The notes under the pieces were generated by a model, which did no database searches, was not told the DNA's origin, and saw nothing but the letters and a program-made list of their open reading frames with translations. This document shows positions 8,747 through 18,128 of a DNA stretch of 64,000 bases, one piece after another. Location: positions 1 through 64,000 of the forward strand of contig JAJXUV010000008.1 of the NCBI GenBank assembly GCA_021782495.1, given 5' to 3'. The position numbers and the translations under genes are program-made. This DNA comes from Pseudomonadota bacterium (GTDB lineage Bacteria > Pseudomonadota > Gammaproteobacteria > UBA1113). The stretch's first letter is position 1; each line of letters begins with the position of its first letter.

Positions 8747-9541
8747 TTACACTGCCACCGGTGCCTTGATCGCTGGATGACAAGTGTAATCGCTGATGAC
8801 AATGTCTTCATAGGTATAATCTTCTATGGAAGCAGGACGTTTGGCTAAAATTAATTTCGGCAAAGGGTAAGGATCGCGCGATAATTGCAATTGGACTTGT
8901 TCCAAATGATTTTGATAAATGTGGCAATCTCCACCCGTCCAAATGAATTCGCCCACTTCTAAATCACACTGAGCGGCCATCAAATGCGTTAACAAAGCAT
9001 AAGAAGCGATGTTAAAAGGAACGCCTAAAAAAGCATCGGCAGAGCGTTGATACAAACAACAAGACAATCGATTGTCTTGCACATAAAATTGAAACAAAAT
9101 GTGGCAAGGTTGCAAACGCATCAAAGACAATTCGCCTACATTCCACGCGCTGACAATCAAGCGACGTGAATTCGGATCGTGCCGGATTTGCTGCATCACT
9201 TGCGCAATTTGATCGATAACTCGCCCATCTTTGGTTTCCCAAGCACGCCACTGTTTCCCATACACTGGACCCAAATTCCCCTCTGCATCCGCCCACTCAT
9301 CCCAAATGCTCACTTGGTGATCGTGCAAATACTGGATATTCGTCTTTCCTTGTAAAAACCAAAATAATTCGTAAATAATACTGCGCACATGCAGTTTTTT
9401 GGTCGTCACCAAAGGAAACCCTTCATTCAAATCAAAACGCATTTGATACGAAAAAATCCCCTGAGTCCCCACCCCTGTTCGATCTGAACGAGGCTTTCCA
9501 CTTTTCAAAATTGTTTGTAGAAAATCTAAATACTGTTTCAT
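8747..9541 (-). CDS. thyA: Thymidylate synthase
   Basis: 264 residues, the standard ThyA length. Makes dTMP from dUMP using methylene-tetrahydrofolate. The nucleophile Cys146 lies in [12 protein letters not shown]. The dUMP-binding region [20 protein letters not shown] and the N-terminal RTGVGT are intact. Last gene of the minus-strand rppH-to-thyA series, separated from lgt by 107 bp that include a GC-rich anomaly. Cytoplasmic. Confidence 0.97.
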   Translation of the reverse strand: MKQYLDFLQTILKSGKPRSDRTGVGTQGIFSYQMRFDLNEGFPLVTTKKLHVRSIIYELFWFLQGKTNIQYLHDHQVSIWDEWADAEGNLGPVYGKQWRAWETKDGRVIDQIAQVMQQIRHDPNSRRLIVSAWNVGELSLMRLQPCHILFQFYVQDNRLSCCLYQRSADAFLGVPFNIASYALLTHLMAAQCDLEVGEFIWTGGDCHIYQNHLEQVQLQLSRDPYPLPKLILAKRPASIEDYTYEDIVISDYTCHPAIKAPVAV

Positions 9542-9590
9542 CTTATTAAATCCCGTTTTTTCACACGAAAGTTATTGTACGATGGTTATC

Positions 9591-9660
9591 ACGGGGTGGC
9601 CGGTGATGGGGCCTTCGGCGCGCGCAAGTACGAGCACGACGAGGAGAATCACCGGACAGG
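9591..9660. other. Short GC-rich patch between thyA and lgt
   Basis: About 70 bp of mostly G and C (for example GGTGGCCGGTGATGGGGCC and GGCGCGCGC) in otherwise AT-rich surroundings. It contains the inverted repeat CCGGTGAT (9600-9607) / ATCACCGG (9648-9655) and reaches into the last codons of lgt. Origin unknown: a terminator remnant, transferred sequence or assembly artefact. Confidence 0.4.
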
Positions 9661-10482
9661 ACTCCGCGAACTGAGACCCTTATCAGCACGATGCGCAGAC
9701 ACCCACAAAATAATGCCCAAAATCACCATCGGTATAGACAACAATTGTCCCATCGTCAACCAATCAAAAGCAATAAAGCCCAATTGCACATCCGGCATGC
9801 GGAAAAACTCGCAGAAAATTCGCGCTAAACCATAGCCCATTAAAAACAATGCCGACACGGCCATGCGCGGCGGTTTACGACTCGAATACCCCCACAACAC
9901 ACCAAATAAAACGACGCCTTCTAAGAAAAATTCATACAATTGCGAAGGATGACGCACAAAAGGCCCGCCAGTTGGAAAAATCATCCCCCAAGGAACATCG
10001 GTAACTCTGCCCCACAATTCTTCATTGATAAAATTACCCAAACGCCCAAAGCCTAAACCAATAGGCACAACGGGCACAATAAAATCCATTACCGCCATAA
10101 AAGGTTTGTGGTATCTTTTGCAAAATAAAAAACACGCTACGATGACACCTAACAATCCGCCATGAAAAGACATTCCACCTTGCCACACTTTGAGAATGGT
10201 GAGTGGCGCTTGCCAAATGACTGCCGTATCGTAAAATACGATATACCCTACGCGCCCTCCAATCACCACCCCCAAGGCAGCATAAAATACCAAATCAGAG
10301 ACAGCTTCCTTGGAAAATCCATACACTGGATCGCGACTGCGCCAATGCAATAAAGCCCAACCCAAGGAAATGCCGATCAGATACATCAACCCATACCAAC
10401 GCACAGCTAAAGGCCCTATTTGTAGGGCAATGGGATTGATTTCAGGATAATTTAACATGATTTTTAACCCCAATGCGCCCAT
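9649..10482 (-). CDS. lgt: Phosphatidylglycerol-prolipoprotein diacylglyceryl transferase
   Basis: 277 residues with about seven membrane segments. Transfers diacylglycerol to the lipobox cysteine of prolipoproteins at the inner membrane. The Lgt signature GRLGNFINEELWGRV is near residue 146-160, and the family motifs GGMSFHGGLLG and HPSQLYEFFLEG are present. Its start overlaps tauE by 19 bp. The extreme C-terminus (GLSSRSPVR) is encoded by the GC-rich patch and may not be ancestral. Confidence 0.96.
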   Translation of the reverse strand: MGALGLKIMLNYPEINPIALQIGPLAVRWYGLMYLIGISLGWALLHWRSRDPVYGFSKEAVSDLVFYAALGVVIGGRVGYIVFYDTAVIWQAPLTILKVWQGGMSFHGGLLGVIVACFLFCKRYHKPFMAVMDFIVPVVPIGLGFGRLGNFINEELWGRVTDVPWGMIFPTGGPFVRHPSQLYEFFLEGVVLFGVLWGYSSRKPPRMAVSALFLMGYGLARIFCEFFRMPDVQLGFIAFDWLTMGQLLSIPMVILGIILWVSAHRADKGLSSRSPVR

Positions 10483-11285
10483 AAAGTCACGCTAGCGCGA
10501 TAAATCATATCGCTGCCAATGATCAGCAACAATGCGGCAAAAATGCGACGAATCAAGGTGATCTCCAAACGCACAGCCAAATACACACCCACTGGTACCA
10601 AAGCAATACAAGGCAATAACAATCCCAACAAAGCCGGAAAATAAACATAACCCACCGAACCTTCAGGTAAAGCCAATCCGCTGGGCGCAAATAACATGAG
10701 CATCACCACGCCCGTGAATGCAACGGGAAACGTACACACCGATGAAGTCGCAATGGCTTGACGGAGAGGTATGTTACAGCGGTTTAAATAAGGCACTAAC
10801 AAACTGCCGCCTGAAACGCCCAACAAAATACACAAAACACCCAAAAAAGTGCTGACTATATTTAATTGCGTGCCATGGGGTAATACTCTATTCACCAATT
10901 GTTCTTTGGGAAAAGCCATACGCCAAGACACCATTAAAACAAAGAGTCCAAAAAAAACTTGCAGCAATTGGCTCGGAAGATATCGGGTAATGAGCGAACC
11001 CAAACAAGCACCCACGACCAAGCCCATCAACATTTTGCGAACAACAGACCATTGCACATTACCGTAACGATGGTGATTCCATCCCGACACCAAAGCCGAA
11101 CACACGACTAAACCCAAAGAAGTCGCGACCGCCACGTGCATTAACAACTGCGCAGGCACCCCTTCTTTGGGCAATTCCCACACCAAAAAGGGAATGATTA
11201 AAATACCGCCGCCCAATCCCAAGAGCCCTGCCATCACACCAATCAAGGCGCCTACTAAAATATACGTCACGAGCTCCAAGATCAT
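10464..11285 (-). CDS. TauE/SafE-family sulfite/sulfonate exporter-like membrane protein
   Basis: 273 residues, about eight hydrophobic helices. It shows the TauE/SafE (DUF81) repeat motif GLLGLGGGILIIPFLVW near the N-terminus and its second copy GVSGGSLLVPYLNRCNIPLR in the middle. Putative transporter of small sulfur-containing anions; the substrate cannot be read from sequence. Overlaps the VIT1-like gene by 4 bp upstream and lgt by 19 bp downstream, so it is clearly within one operon. Confidence 0.88.
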   Translation of the reverse strand: MILELVTYILVGALIGVMAGLLGLGGGILIIPFLVWELPKEGVPAQLLMHVAVATSLGLVVCSALVSGWNHHRYGNVQWSVVRKMLMGLVVGACLGSLITRYLPSQLLQVFFGLFVLMVSWRMAFPKEQLVNRVLPHGTQLNIVSTFLGVLCILLGVSGGSLLVPYLNRCNIPLRQAIATSSVCTFPVAFTGVVMLMLFAPSGLALPEGSVGYVYFPALLGLLLPCIALVPVGVYLAVRLEITLIRRIFAALLLIIGSDMIYRASVTLWAHWG

Positions 11286-12016
11286 ACGCTTGCTCCCAAT
11301 CCACGCAAAAGCACGCCAACGCCATAAGCTAAAGCAGCGGCCACTGAACCCACTGTCAAAGTCAGCAAAGCGGATTTATACATCGGTTCTATGGACACTA
11401 AACTTTTGAGTGCGCCCACGACCAGAAAAACAATGCCCACCGATATCGTAGACCAAAAGAAAGGATCGGCTAATCTCAATACAAAAGGCAGTAAAGGACA
11501 CAAGCCACACAACATAAAAGATAAAAAAGTAGCCCAAGCCGATTTCCAAGGCGACCGCAAAATAGGACTTAAACCATATTCCTCTTGCATCATGGTGTCT
11601 ACCCACAAATCTTCATCCGCCGTAATGTGTTCGACGGTTTTTTCCAAGGCAATGCCTTCCAAACCTTTTTTGCTGTAAATTTGTCGCACTTCTTCGGCTT
11701 CTCCTGCCGGAATCCGTCTGACTTGTTGGCGTTCGTATCGTTCATAATAATCGTATTCTTCTTTTTCGGAACGCGTTCCCAAATAATTAGCAGCCGCCAT
11801 TGAAAACCCATCAGCAATGATATTGGCAAAGCCTAAAATCAGAATCACGTTCGTGGCTAAATTTGCCCCTTTTACGCTCGAGATAATGGCAAAAGTGGTC
11901 ACAGCACCATCGATGCCGCCATAAATCCAATCTCGCAAGTAATTGCGCTTTGGTTTGACAGACAAGCGCTGCATAATGTCTTCTGCGTAGTGACTGTGCT
12001 CTATATTTTTCTTCAT
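11282..12016 (-). CDS. VIT1/CCC1-family iron/manganese transporter-like protein
   Basis: 244 residues. The N-terminal helix pair has RDWIYGGIDGAVTTFAIIS and NIIADGFSMAAANYLGTRSE, the hallmark of the VIT1/CCC1 family. These move Fe2+ or Mn2+ out of the cytoplasm, often by proton exchange. A charged cytosolic segment (residues about 85-145) separates the first helices from three C-terminal ones. It overlaps ptsP and tauE by 4 bp each, so it has been built into an operon whose other members are ordinary rppH-ptsP-lgt-thyA neighbours. Confidence 0.88.
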   Translation of the reverse strand: MKKNIEHSHYAEDIMQRLSVKPKRNYLRDWIYGGIDGAVTTFAIISSVKGANLATNVILILGFANIIADGFSMAAANYLGTRSEKEEYDYYERYERQQVRRIPAGEAEEVRQIYSKKGLEGIALEKTVEHITADEDLWVDTMMQEEYGLSPILRSPWKSAWATFLSFMLCGLCPLLPFVLRLADPFFWSTISVGIVFLVVGALKSLVSIEPMYKSALLTLTVGSVAAALAYGVGVLLRGLGASV

Positions 12017-14250
12017 GACTTTCCTGCCCTAATTAATCCACCCAAACCGGCTTCGTCCAATACTTTTTCCACTTCCGTTCGAATCAAACTGACATTGTTC
12101 AAAGCCAAAACCTCTTGTACCAAGGCACTCGCTCGCGCATAGGGTATGGTACGAATAATCCATTTAATACGCAATAAGATCCCTGCATTCATACTCAATT
12201 GATCAAAGCCCAAACCCAATAACAACACTGCAGCAACCGCATCGCTGGCCAGTTCGCCACACAAACTAATGGGTTTGTGATAAGCGTGGGCTCTTTCCAC
12301 AGCGTATTGTAAAGTCCTTAACACGGCTGGATGTAAAACATCAAATCGACTGCACACTCGAGTATTATTCCTATCCACCGCTAAAATATATTGGGTTAAA
12401 TCATTTGAACCCACCGAAAAAAAATCCACGCGCTCCGCCAAAGCTTTGATCTGAAAAATCGCTGCCGGCACTTCTAGCATCACCCCCACTTTGGGCATTG
12501 TGACATTTAAGCCTTGTGCTTTTACTTCTTCATAGGCGCGCGATAACAATTGCAAAGCTTCGTCCACTTCTTCTACACTGGTGATCATCGGAAATAAAAT
12601 TTGTAAATTCTCCAAATGCTCACTGGCACTCAATAAAGCGCGCAATTGCATGAGAAAAATATCGGGATGATCGAGTGTAAAGCGAATACCGCGCCATCCT
12701 AAAAAAGGGTTTTCTTCTTGAATGGGCAAATAAGGCAAAGCTTTGTCTCCCCCGATGTCCAAAGTACGCATGGTCACCGGGCGCGGTGAAAAAGCTTGCA
12801 AGACTTGTCGATACACTTCGCGTTGTTCTGTTTCGGTGGGAAATTTCGCTTTGTCCATAAAAGACATTTCCGTTCTAAATAAGCCGATGCCTTCTGCCGC
12901 TTTATTCAAAGACAAACCCACATCGCGCATTAAACCTGCATTCAATAACAAAGAAACCGCTCTGCCATCCACTGTTTGACTGGGCAAATTACTCAAACCT
13001 TGCAAAGCGCGATCCAATTCTTTTTCTTCTTTAGCCCACCGTTCGTAATTTTTCGACAATTGCATCGAAGGCTCTACATATAAACAACCATGATACCCAT
13101 CTAAAATAACGGCTTTGGCTTCCAATTCCGTCACGGCGAGTCCTGTCGCACTCATGATAGTGGGAATATTGAAAGCCCGCGCTAAAATAGCGACATGCGA
13201 ATTGTGAGAACCACTGTAAGAAATCACACCACACAAAGCGCCTTCAGGCACATCGGCTAAATCTGCCGCTGTTAATTTTTCCCCGATTAAAATGGTTTTG
13301 GCAGGGTATTGCGTGGGCTCCAGCGATCGCTCTTGTAAATGGTACAAAATGCGTTGCCCTAAAGCTAAAATATCTTCAGCACGTTCTCTTAAATATAAAT
13401 CTTCCATCAAAGCAAATTGCATCATGTGTTTTTTGATGACATTACGCAATGCACCTTCTGCCCATTGCCCTTTTTGGATTTCTTCATCCACATCGTCTTT
13501 CAATTCAGCGCTACTCAATACCTGTAAATACGCTGAAAAAAGCACTTGTTCTTCTAAGGGTAAAACGGGTTCTATTTTTTGCTGTAATTGCACAATGTCT
13601 TTTTGTGCCAAATCCAAAGCATCTTTGAATCGTTGCAATTCTTCGTCAATATTATTGGTCGAACGGTCCGGCACAGCGTCCAAATCTGCAGGTGGATAAA
13701 CCACTTTGGCCGTTCCTATCGCCACACCGCTGACTGCTGAAATCCCTTGCAAACACTTTATTTCTAAGGGTTTTGCACCCTCTTTAAAAACAAAACCCAT
13801 CTCTTTGGCATGCACGACAGTGCCTGCCACTTGTGCGGCTAAAGTGACTAAAAAGGCTTCTTCATCTTCTGTAAACAATCGGTGATTGGCTTCTTCGACG
13901 GCAATCACCCCCAACACTTGTTGGTGATGCACAATGGGCACGCCTAAAAAAGCCAATTTTTCACTGAGATCATTACCCACTAAATTTAAATGTGCGACCG
14001 GCGCAACGCGCTGTGACACTAAGCCCAATAAAGAATCATCTAAGGCCACGGAGGATGAAGGAACCGGCAGTTTGTCATTGTTGTCAAAAGCCATTAAGAC
14101 ATAGCATTTTTGCTTGTGATCGACCAAATAAATCCGACACAAATGCACTTGCATGGCTTCGCGAACACAGCGCGCAACGATGTTCAAAGCGCTCATCAAG
14201 TCGCCAGCCAAATCGATTTCCTGCGCAATACGCCTTAATACAGTTAACAT
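12013..14250 (-). CDS. ptsP: Phosphoenolpyruvate-protein phosphotransferase PtsP (EI-Ntr)
   Basis: 745 residues. The N-terminal GAF domain (about 1-160) senses an unknown small molecule and is followed by an enzyme-I unit. The phospho-histidine lies in [20 protein letters not shown]. The PEP-binding barrel contains [12 protein letters not shown] and [15 protein letters not shown], and the C-terminal Cys motif is SLCGELASD. First phosphoryl donor of the nitrogen PTS (to NPr and EIIA-Ntr). It follows rppH with a 7-bp overlap, as in many gammaproteobacteria. Full length, cytoplasmic. Confidence 0.95.
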   Translation of the reverse strand: MLTVLRRIAQEIDLAGDLMSALNIVARCVREAMQVHLCRIYLVDHKQKCYVLMAFDNNDKLPVPSSSVALDDSLLGLVSQRVAPVAHLNLVGNDLSEKLAFLGVPIVHHQQVLGVIAVEEANHRLFTEDEEAFLVTLAAQVAGTVVHAKEMGFVFKEGAKPLEIKCLQGISAVSGVAIGTAKVVYPPADLDAVPDRSTNNIDEELQRFKDALDLAQKDIVQLQQKIEPVLPLEEQVLFSAYLQVLSSAELKDDVDEEIQKGQWAEGALRNVIKKHMMQFALMEDLYLRERAEDILALGQRILYHLQERSLEPTQYPAKTILIGEKLTAADLADVPEGALCGVISYSGSHNSHVAILARAFNIPTIMSATGLAVTELEAKAVILDGYHGCLYVEPSMQLSKNYERWAKEEKELDRALQGLSNLPSQTVDGRAVSLLLNAGLMRDVGLSLNKAAEGIGLFRTEMSFMDKAKFPTETEQREVYRQVLQAFSPRPVTMRTLDIGGDKALPYLPIQEENPFLGWRGIRFTLDHPDIFLMQLRALLSASEHLENLQILFPMITSVEEVDEALQLLSRAYEEVKAQGLNVTMPKVGVMLEVPAAIFQIKALAERVDFFSVGSNDLTQYILAVDRNNTRVCSRFDVLHPAVLRTLQYAVERAHAYHKPISLCGELASDAVAAVLLLGLGFDQLSMNAGILLRIKWIIRTIPYARASALVQEVLALNNVSLIRTEVEKVLDEAGLGGLIRAGKS

Positions 14251-14741
14251 GATGAGGAATTATCCAAAACTAAAGGCGCAAATTCTTTTAAGGCTTTGAC
14301 ATACACATTTTTTTTAAAAGCGATGACATGCTTGATAGGATACCAATAGGAAACCCACCGCCAACCGTCGAACTCAGGCCTGCAATCGGAGGAAGTCAAA
14401 CAAATGCGGCTTTCATCTGACACTAATTTGAGCAAAAACCATTTTTGCTTCTGGCCTATACACAGCGGCCTAGAATGGTAACGAATCAATTCTTGGGGCA
14501 ATCGATAATACAACCAGCGTTCGCTAACGGCCATGACTTGCACATCCGCAGGCTCCAAGCCGACTTCTTCATTCAATTCTCTAAACAGGGTTTGCTCCGG
14601 TGTTTCACCCGGATTCATCCCGCCTTGAGGAAATTGCCAGGCTTCTTGGCCACATCTTTTGGCCCAAAACACCTGTTGTTCCCCATTGATAATGATAATC
14701 CCCACATTAGACCGAAAACCGCGCCGATCGATGATAGCCAT
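14244..14741 (-). CDS. rppH: RNA pyrophosphohydrolase
   Basis: 165 residues. Nudix hydrolase that removes pyrophosphate from 5'-triphosphate mRNAs to start RNase E decay. The N-terminus [20 protein letters not shown] is typical. The Nudix box spans about residues 39-61 ([10 protein letters not shown] ... RELNEEVGL) with the catalytic glutamates present. C-terminal residues [21 protein letters not shown] match the RppH family. First gene of the minus-strand operon leading to thyA. Confidence 0.95.
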   Translation of the reverse strand: MAIIDRRGFRSNVGIIIINGEQQVFWAKRCGQEAWQFPQGGMNPGETPEQTLFRELNEEVGLEPADVQVMAVSERWLYYRLPQELIRYHSRPLCIGQKQKWFLLKLVSDESRICLTSSDCRPEFDGWRWVSYWYPIKHVIAFKKNVYVKALKEFAPLVLDNSSSC

Positions 14742-14822
14742 GTTCCTATTTCATATTTTATAGTAGAATGCTTCCATCCTACTGCAAATGCGCACTGGAA
14801 GACAAGTCAAGGGGTTTTCACC

Positions 14823-15968
14823 ATGGATTTTAGCTTAAGCCAAGAACAAATTGCCATGCAACAAATGGTTTTTGATTTCATGCAAGAACAGATGATGCCC
14901 TATGCGGCACATTGGGATGAAGCTTCCATTTTCCCCAAAGAGGTATTGCGTCATGCAGCGCAATTGGGTCTTGCGGGTATTTGCGTTCAAAGCGATGTCG
15001 GCGGCAGTGCCTTATCGCGTTTGGATTATATTTTGATTTTTGAAATCTTAGCGCAAGCTTGTCCTTCTACGGCAGCGTATTTGTCTATTCATAATATGGT
15101 GACAGGCCTCATCGATCATTTTGGATCGCAGGAACAACGCTTGCGTTTTGTGCCCAAATTAACAACTTTAGAGCATTTTTCCAGTTATTGTTTGACGGAA
15201 CCCTCTACCGGTTCCGATGCGGTGAATCTGAAAACCACCGCGGTTCGTCAAGGCGATCAGTATATTTTAAATGGCAGCAAAGCCTTTATTTCAGGAGCAG
15301 GTGAAAGCGATCTGTATCTTTGCATGGTGCGCACCGGTGGTGAAGGTGCTAAAGGCATCAGTTGTATTGCAGTAGAAAAAACCACGCCCGGATTGAGCAT
15401 CGGTAAAAAAGAAGTAAAACTCGGCTGGCATAGTCAGCCGACGGCGATGTTGTTTTTTGAAGATTGTAAAGTGCCTGTCGAAAATCGCATCGGCAAAGAA
15501 GGGGAAGGATTTAACATTGCTTTATCCGCTTTGGATGGCGGCAGACTTGGCATTGCGGCGTGTTCTTTAGGTGGAGCGACACAGTGTTTTAATCTGGCAT
15601 TGAATTATACTCAGGAACGAGAACAATTTCATCAACCTTTAAATGCATTCCAAAGCATACAATTTAAACTGGCAGACATGTACACGCAATTAGAATCGGC
15701 GCGCTTATCCGTGTACAGAGCGGCATTGTCACTAGAGCACCAAGAAGAAAAAGCACCCCTCTTTGTAGCTATGGCCAAACAATTGGCGACGGATATAGGA
15801 TTTCAAGTGTGTAACGATGCTTTACAATTACACGGGGGTTATGGTTATTTACGCGACTACCCCATCGAACGTTATATGCGCGATTTGCGCGTACATCAAA
15901 TTTTAGAGGGCACCAATGAAATTATGCGCGTTATTATTTCCAAAAAATTGTTAAACGGAAGGAAGTAA
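14823..15968 (+). CDS. Acyl-CoA dehydrogenase
   Basis: 381 residues from ATG 14823. A longer open frame exists upstream but it crosses the divergent rppH gene. FAD-dependent alpha,beta-dehydrogenation of an acyl-CoA. Family motifs: CLTEPSTGSDAVNLKTTA, NGSKAFISGAGESDLYL, LHGGYGYLRDYPIERYMRDL and HQILEGTNEIMRVI; the last carries the region of the catalytic glutamate. Length and order fit short/branched-chain dehydrogenases such as isobutyryl-CoA dehydrogenase, but substrate is uncertain. Followed after 4 bp by an enoyl-CoA hydratase, so a beta-oxidation or valine-type catabolic step is likely. Confidence 0.93.
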   Translation: MDFSLSQEQIAMQQMVFDFMQEQMMPYAAHWDEASIFPKEVLRHAAQLGLAGICVQSDVGGSALSRLDYILIFEILAQACPSTAAYLSIHNMVTGLIDHFGSQEQRLRFVPKLTTLEHFSSYCLTEPSTGSDAVNLKTTAVRQGDQYILNGSKAFISGAGESDLYLCMVRTGGEGAKGISCIAVEKTTPGLSIGKKEVKLGWHSQPTAMLFFEDCKVPVENRIGKEGEGFNIALSALDGGRLGIAACSLGGATQCFNLALNYTQEREQFHQPLNAFQSIQFKLADMYTQLESARLSVYRAALSLEHQEEKAPLFVAMAKQLATDIGFQVCNDALQLHGGYGYLRDYPIERYMRDLRVHQILEGTNEIMRVIISKKLLNGRK

Positions 15969-15972
15969 AATC

Positions 15973-16755
15973 ATGCCTTATCAAAACCTCCTCACTGACT
16001 TAGATGCAGACGGCATTTTAACCATCACTTTAAACCGTCCCGATAAATTAAATGCCTTGAGTCAAGCATTGCTGGATGAACTATTCGATGTAATAATCAA
16101 AGCTAAAACCGATCCAAAAATTTATAGTGTGTTGTTAACGGGCAGTGGCAAAGCTTTTTGTGCGGGCGCTGACATTCGTCGTCTCGCTGAATTAAATGCT
16201 AACAGTGCCTATGCTTTTGCACGTCATGGACAACACGTATTGAACGCTTTAGAAACGGTGGGGAAACCTTCACTCGCTGCGGTACATGGAGTATGTTTTG
16301 GGGGCGGTTGCGAATTAGCGATGGCCGCTTCTTTGCGCTTTGCCACTGTAGACGCGCGTTTTGGGCAACCCGAAGTTAAATTAGGGGTGATCCCCGGTTT
16401 CGGTGGCACACAACGTTTAACGCGTTTGGTTGGTAAAGGTCGCGCCTTAGATGCCTGTTTATCGGGCCGTACTATAGAAGCAGCTGAAGCACAGCAATGG
16501 GGTTTGGTTAATGCATTGCATCCAGCCGATACTTTACTAACAGCCGCTAAAACGTATTTACAACAATTACGTACTTTAGCGCCGCTTGCTTTACAGCGTA
16601 CTTTGCAAGCTATCCATCAAGGCTCTGAATTGCCCTTAGAAGATGCTTTGGAATTAGAAGCCCTATTGTTCGCACAAACTGCGGCCACTCAAGACAAAAC
16701 TGAAGGCGTTGCGGCTTTTTTGGAGAAGCGTAAAGCTATTTTTGTGGGAGAATGA
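15973..16755 (+). CDS. Enoyl-CoA hydratase/isomerase family protein
   Basis: 260 residues, typical crotonase length. Oxyanion-hole segments are GSGKAFCAGADIRRLAEL and HGVCFGGGCELAMAASLRFA. The catalytic region is FGQPEVKLGVIPGFGGTQRL, with both glutamates expected in a hydratase. Hydrates the enoyl-CoA made by the adjacent dehydrogenase. Four bp separate the genes and GGAAGGAAG serves as RBS. Cytoplasmic. Confidence 0.93.
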   Translation: MPYQNLLTDLDADGILTITLNRPDKLNALSQALLDELFDVIIKAKTDPKIYSVLLTGSGKAFCAGADIRRLAELNANSAYAFARHGQHVLNALETVGKPSLAAVHGVCFGGGCELAMAASLRFATVDARFGQPEVKLGVIPGFGGTQRLTRLVGKGRALDACLSGRTIEAAEAQQWGLVNALHPADTLLTAAKTYLQQLRTLAPLALQRTLQAIHQGSELPLEDALELEALLFAQTAATQDKTEGVAAFLEKRKAIFVGE

Positions 16756-16756
16756 G

Positions 16757-17632
16757 TTGTCATCTTTAACCCCCGAAGAACAACAATGGTTATCAGCACG
16801 ACGCATCACTCGAATCACAGACAATCAAGAAGCGCTTATTTATCCGATGGGCGCAGAACGATTTTTAAATTCTAGATTATTGAAATCAGGACCGGATCCT
16901 TATCATTACGACATTAAAGCAGATATCGTGCACAAAAAAATACTCGTGATTTCTGGTTATGGTAACAGTGCATTCTTATTTGCGCTGGCAGGCGCTAAAT
17001 CGATCAGGGTATACGATAAAGATCCACTGACCATCGCCTGGATGAAAGCATTCAAACAATATTATCATTATAGAGGTAAGAAAAAAGTCTGTTCTTCCAT
17101 AGGGGAAATCATGACAGCTTTAACTGCTTGGTACCCACCTGCTTTAACACTGCCTTCAGGCAAGCATTGGCTATTGCGAATATTAAATCCAAAAGCCTTA
17201 AGACGTCTTTATATTTTCCAGATGTTATCTTTGGTACAAGAGGCATTGAAACTGCAACTCAACGAGGAATTCGCTTTAGACAAAGACATTTCTTTTCACT
17301 GCGGTGAAATTCAAGATGCCGTCAAAGAACACGCTGCGGCCTCTTTCGACACGGCTTTTGTGCCTTATCTTTTGGGTGTAAAAAACGGCATCGAAAACAA
17401 AGAAGCCATCGTTTCTTTTGTCAAACAAATCATGCCGCTCATTGACCGAGGACACTTGTTGGTAACCCCAACTAAGAACAGCAAAGAATTTCGTTTGACA
17501 GGCCAGCGCTATTTTGTCACGACGGGATACAATAGCATAGACACTATTCCGGAATTACAGCCATACCTCAGCGCGAACGATCCCCATTGGTTTGATACCC
17601 AAGGATTGGCAGTTTTTACGGCAGACTATTAA
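16757..17632 (+). CDS. Hypothetical protein with a Rossmann-like nucleotide-binding pattern
   Basis: 291 residues from TTG 16757, which has GGGAG at ribosome-binding distance and starts one base after the previous stop. A longer frame runs into the hydratase gene. Residues about 50-95 read KKILVISGYGNSAFLFALAG followed by AKSIRVYDKDPLTIAWM. This is a glycine-rich loop followed by an acidic strand end, as in class I SAM-dependent enzymes; a later segment ASFDTAFVPYLLG could be motif IV. No closer family was recognised. Coupled to the acyl-CoA genes but not obviously of the same pathway. Confidence 0.65.
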   Translation: MSSLTPEEQQWLSARRITRITDNQEALIYPMGAERFLNSRLLKSGPDPYHYDIKADIVHKKILVISGYGNSAFLFALAGAKSIRVYDKDPLTIAWMKAFKQYYHYRGKKKVCSSIGEIMTALTAWYPPALTLPSGKHWLLRILNPKALRRLYIFQMLSLVQEALKLQLNEEFALDKDISFHCGEIQDAVKEHAAASFDTAFVPYLLGVKNGIENKEAIVSFVKQIMPLIDRGHLLVTPTKNSKEFRLTGQRYFVTTGYNSIDTIPELQPYLSANDPHWFDTQGLAVFTADY

Positions 17633-17655
17633 ATGGTCATGGTATTTATAGGGAT

Positions 17656-17686
17656 AAAAAAAAGCCCCGATTAGGTACCGGGGCTT
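17656..17686 (-). terminator. Intrinsic terminator of the minus-strand RNA
   Basis: On the minus strand AAGCCCCG, a 9-nt loop, CGGGGCTT and then a run of T. Perfect 8-bp GC-rich stem and U-tract, oriented to end the structured RNA at 17.7-17.9 kb. On the plus strand there is no T-tract. Confidence 0.85.
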
Positions 17687-17939
17687 GGCATTAAAATTAT
17701 GCCGTTAGGATCTCCCTAACAATATGGACTTAGGGAGATTAGCGAAGGTAAACAAAGTCTTAATTGAATAAGACTCAAAACAGTTGCAAAGCATTTAAGG
17801 AGGTAACACTGAAATCGGTGCACCGCCTCTGATTCCTTTCTAGGGTCTCCTTAACTGAACGAGTCAGCTCCCCTCAAGCTATCATCCTAATAGCCCACCA
17901 TCCCTAGAAAAACGTCCTTGCATGTCCTGCCCTGACATA
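17656..17939 (-). ncRNA. Stand-alone structured RNA, candidate CsrB/RsmZ-type sRNA
   Basis: About 284 nt between a good minus-strand promoter and an intrinsic terminator, with no reading frame of note. The first 120 nt contain seven GGA triplets (for example GCAGGACATGC, CAAGGACG, TTAGGATG). One of them is in the loop of a GCTAT/ATAGC hairpin, the presentation favoured by CsrA/RsmA. TTCTAGGG and CCCTAGAA close a multi-branch domain. Further hairpins are GTCTTA/TAAGAC and ATCTCCCTAA/TTAGGGAGAT. A LetA/GacA-like box lies about 165 bp upstream of the start. Sequence signatures of tmRNA, RNase P RNA, SRP RNA or 6S RNA were looked for and not seen. The CsrA-sponge role is inference. Confidence 0.6.
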
Positions 17940-17945
17940 ATGTTC

Positions 17946-17973
17946 ATTGTACCAGAGTCTGCAAAAAAGACAA
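17946..17973 (-). promoter_or_regulatory. Promoter of the structured RNA
   Basis: Minus-strand TTGTCT (17973-17968) and TACAAT (17951-17946) separated by 16 bp. Predicted start near 17939, consistent with a transcript ending at the terminator 17656-17686. Confidence 0.7.
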
Positions 17974-18101
17974 GGGACATTTTTTAAACACTTTCTCAAG
18001 TGCCTTACTTGCATAAACCATAATTTATTATGTAAATCAATAAGTTAACAATAAATCCTCTTTGGGTTTGACTAAAAAGCACCCTCATCAGGCTTTAGTT
18101 T

Positions 18102-18115
18102 TAAGAAATTTCGTA
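18102..18115 (-). promoter_or_regulatory. LetA/GacA-like palindromic upstream box
   Basis: Minus strand TACGAAATTTCTTA, containing the palindrome GAAATTTC. It resembles the box described upstream of Legionella rsmY/rsmZ (TNAGAAATTTCTNA as remembered), with one mismatch. It lies about 165 bp upstream of the predicted RNA start, near the usual remote position of such elements, and just beyond the DMT transporter stop codon. Confidence 0.5.
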
Positions 18116-18128
18116 CAAAACTTCAGGC

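Noticed and set aside
14445-14822. N-terminal extension of the acyl-CoA dehydrogenase
   Set aside because: Lies antisense to rppH; the family N-terminus MDFSLSQEQ starts at 14823.
17656-17939. tmRNA, RNase P RNA, SRP RNA or 6S RNA
   Set aside because: No tRNA-like 3' end with CCA, no GAGGAAAGTCCGGGC block, no GGTCAGG...GGAAG loop, and no 6S-type long rod with central bubble was recognised. A covariance-model search would settle this.
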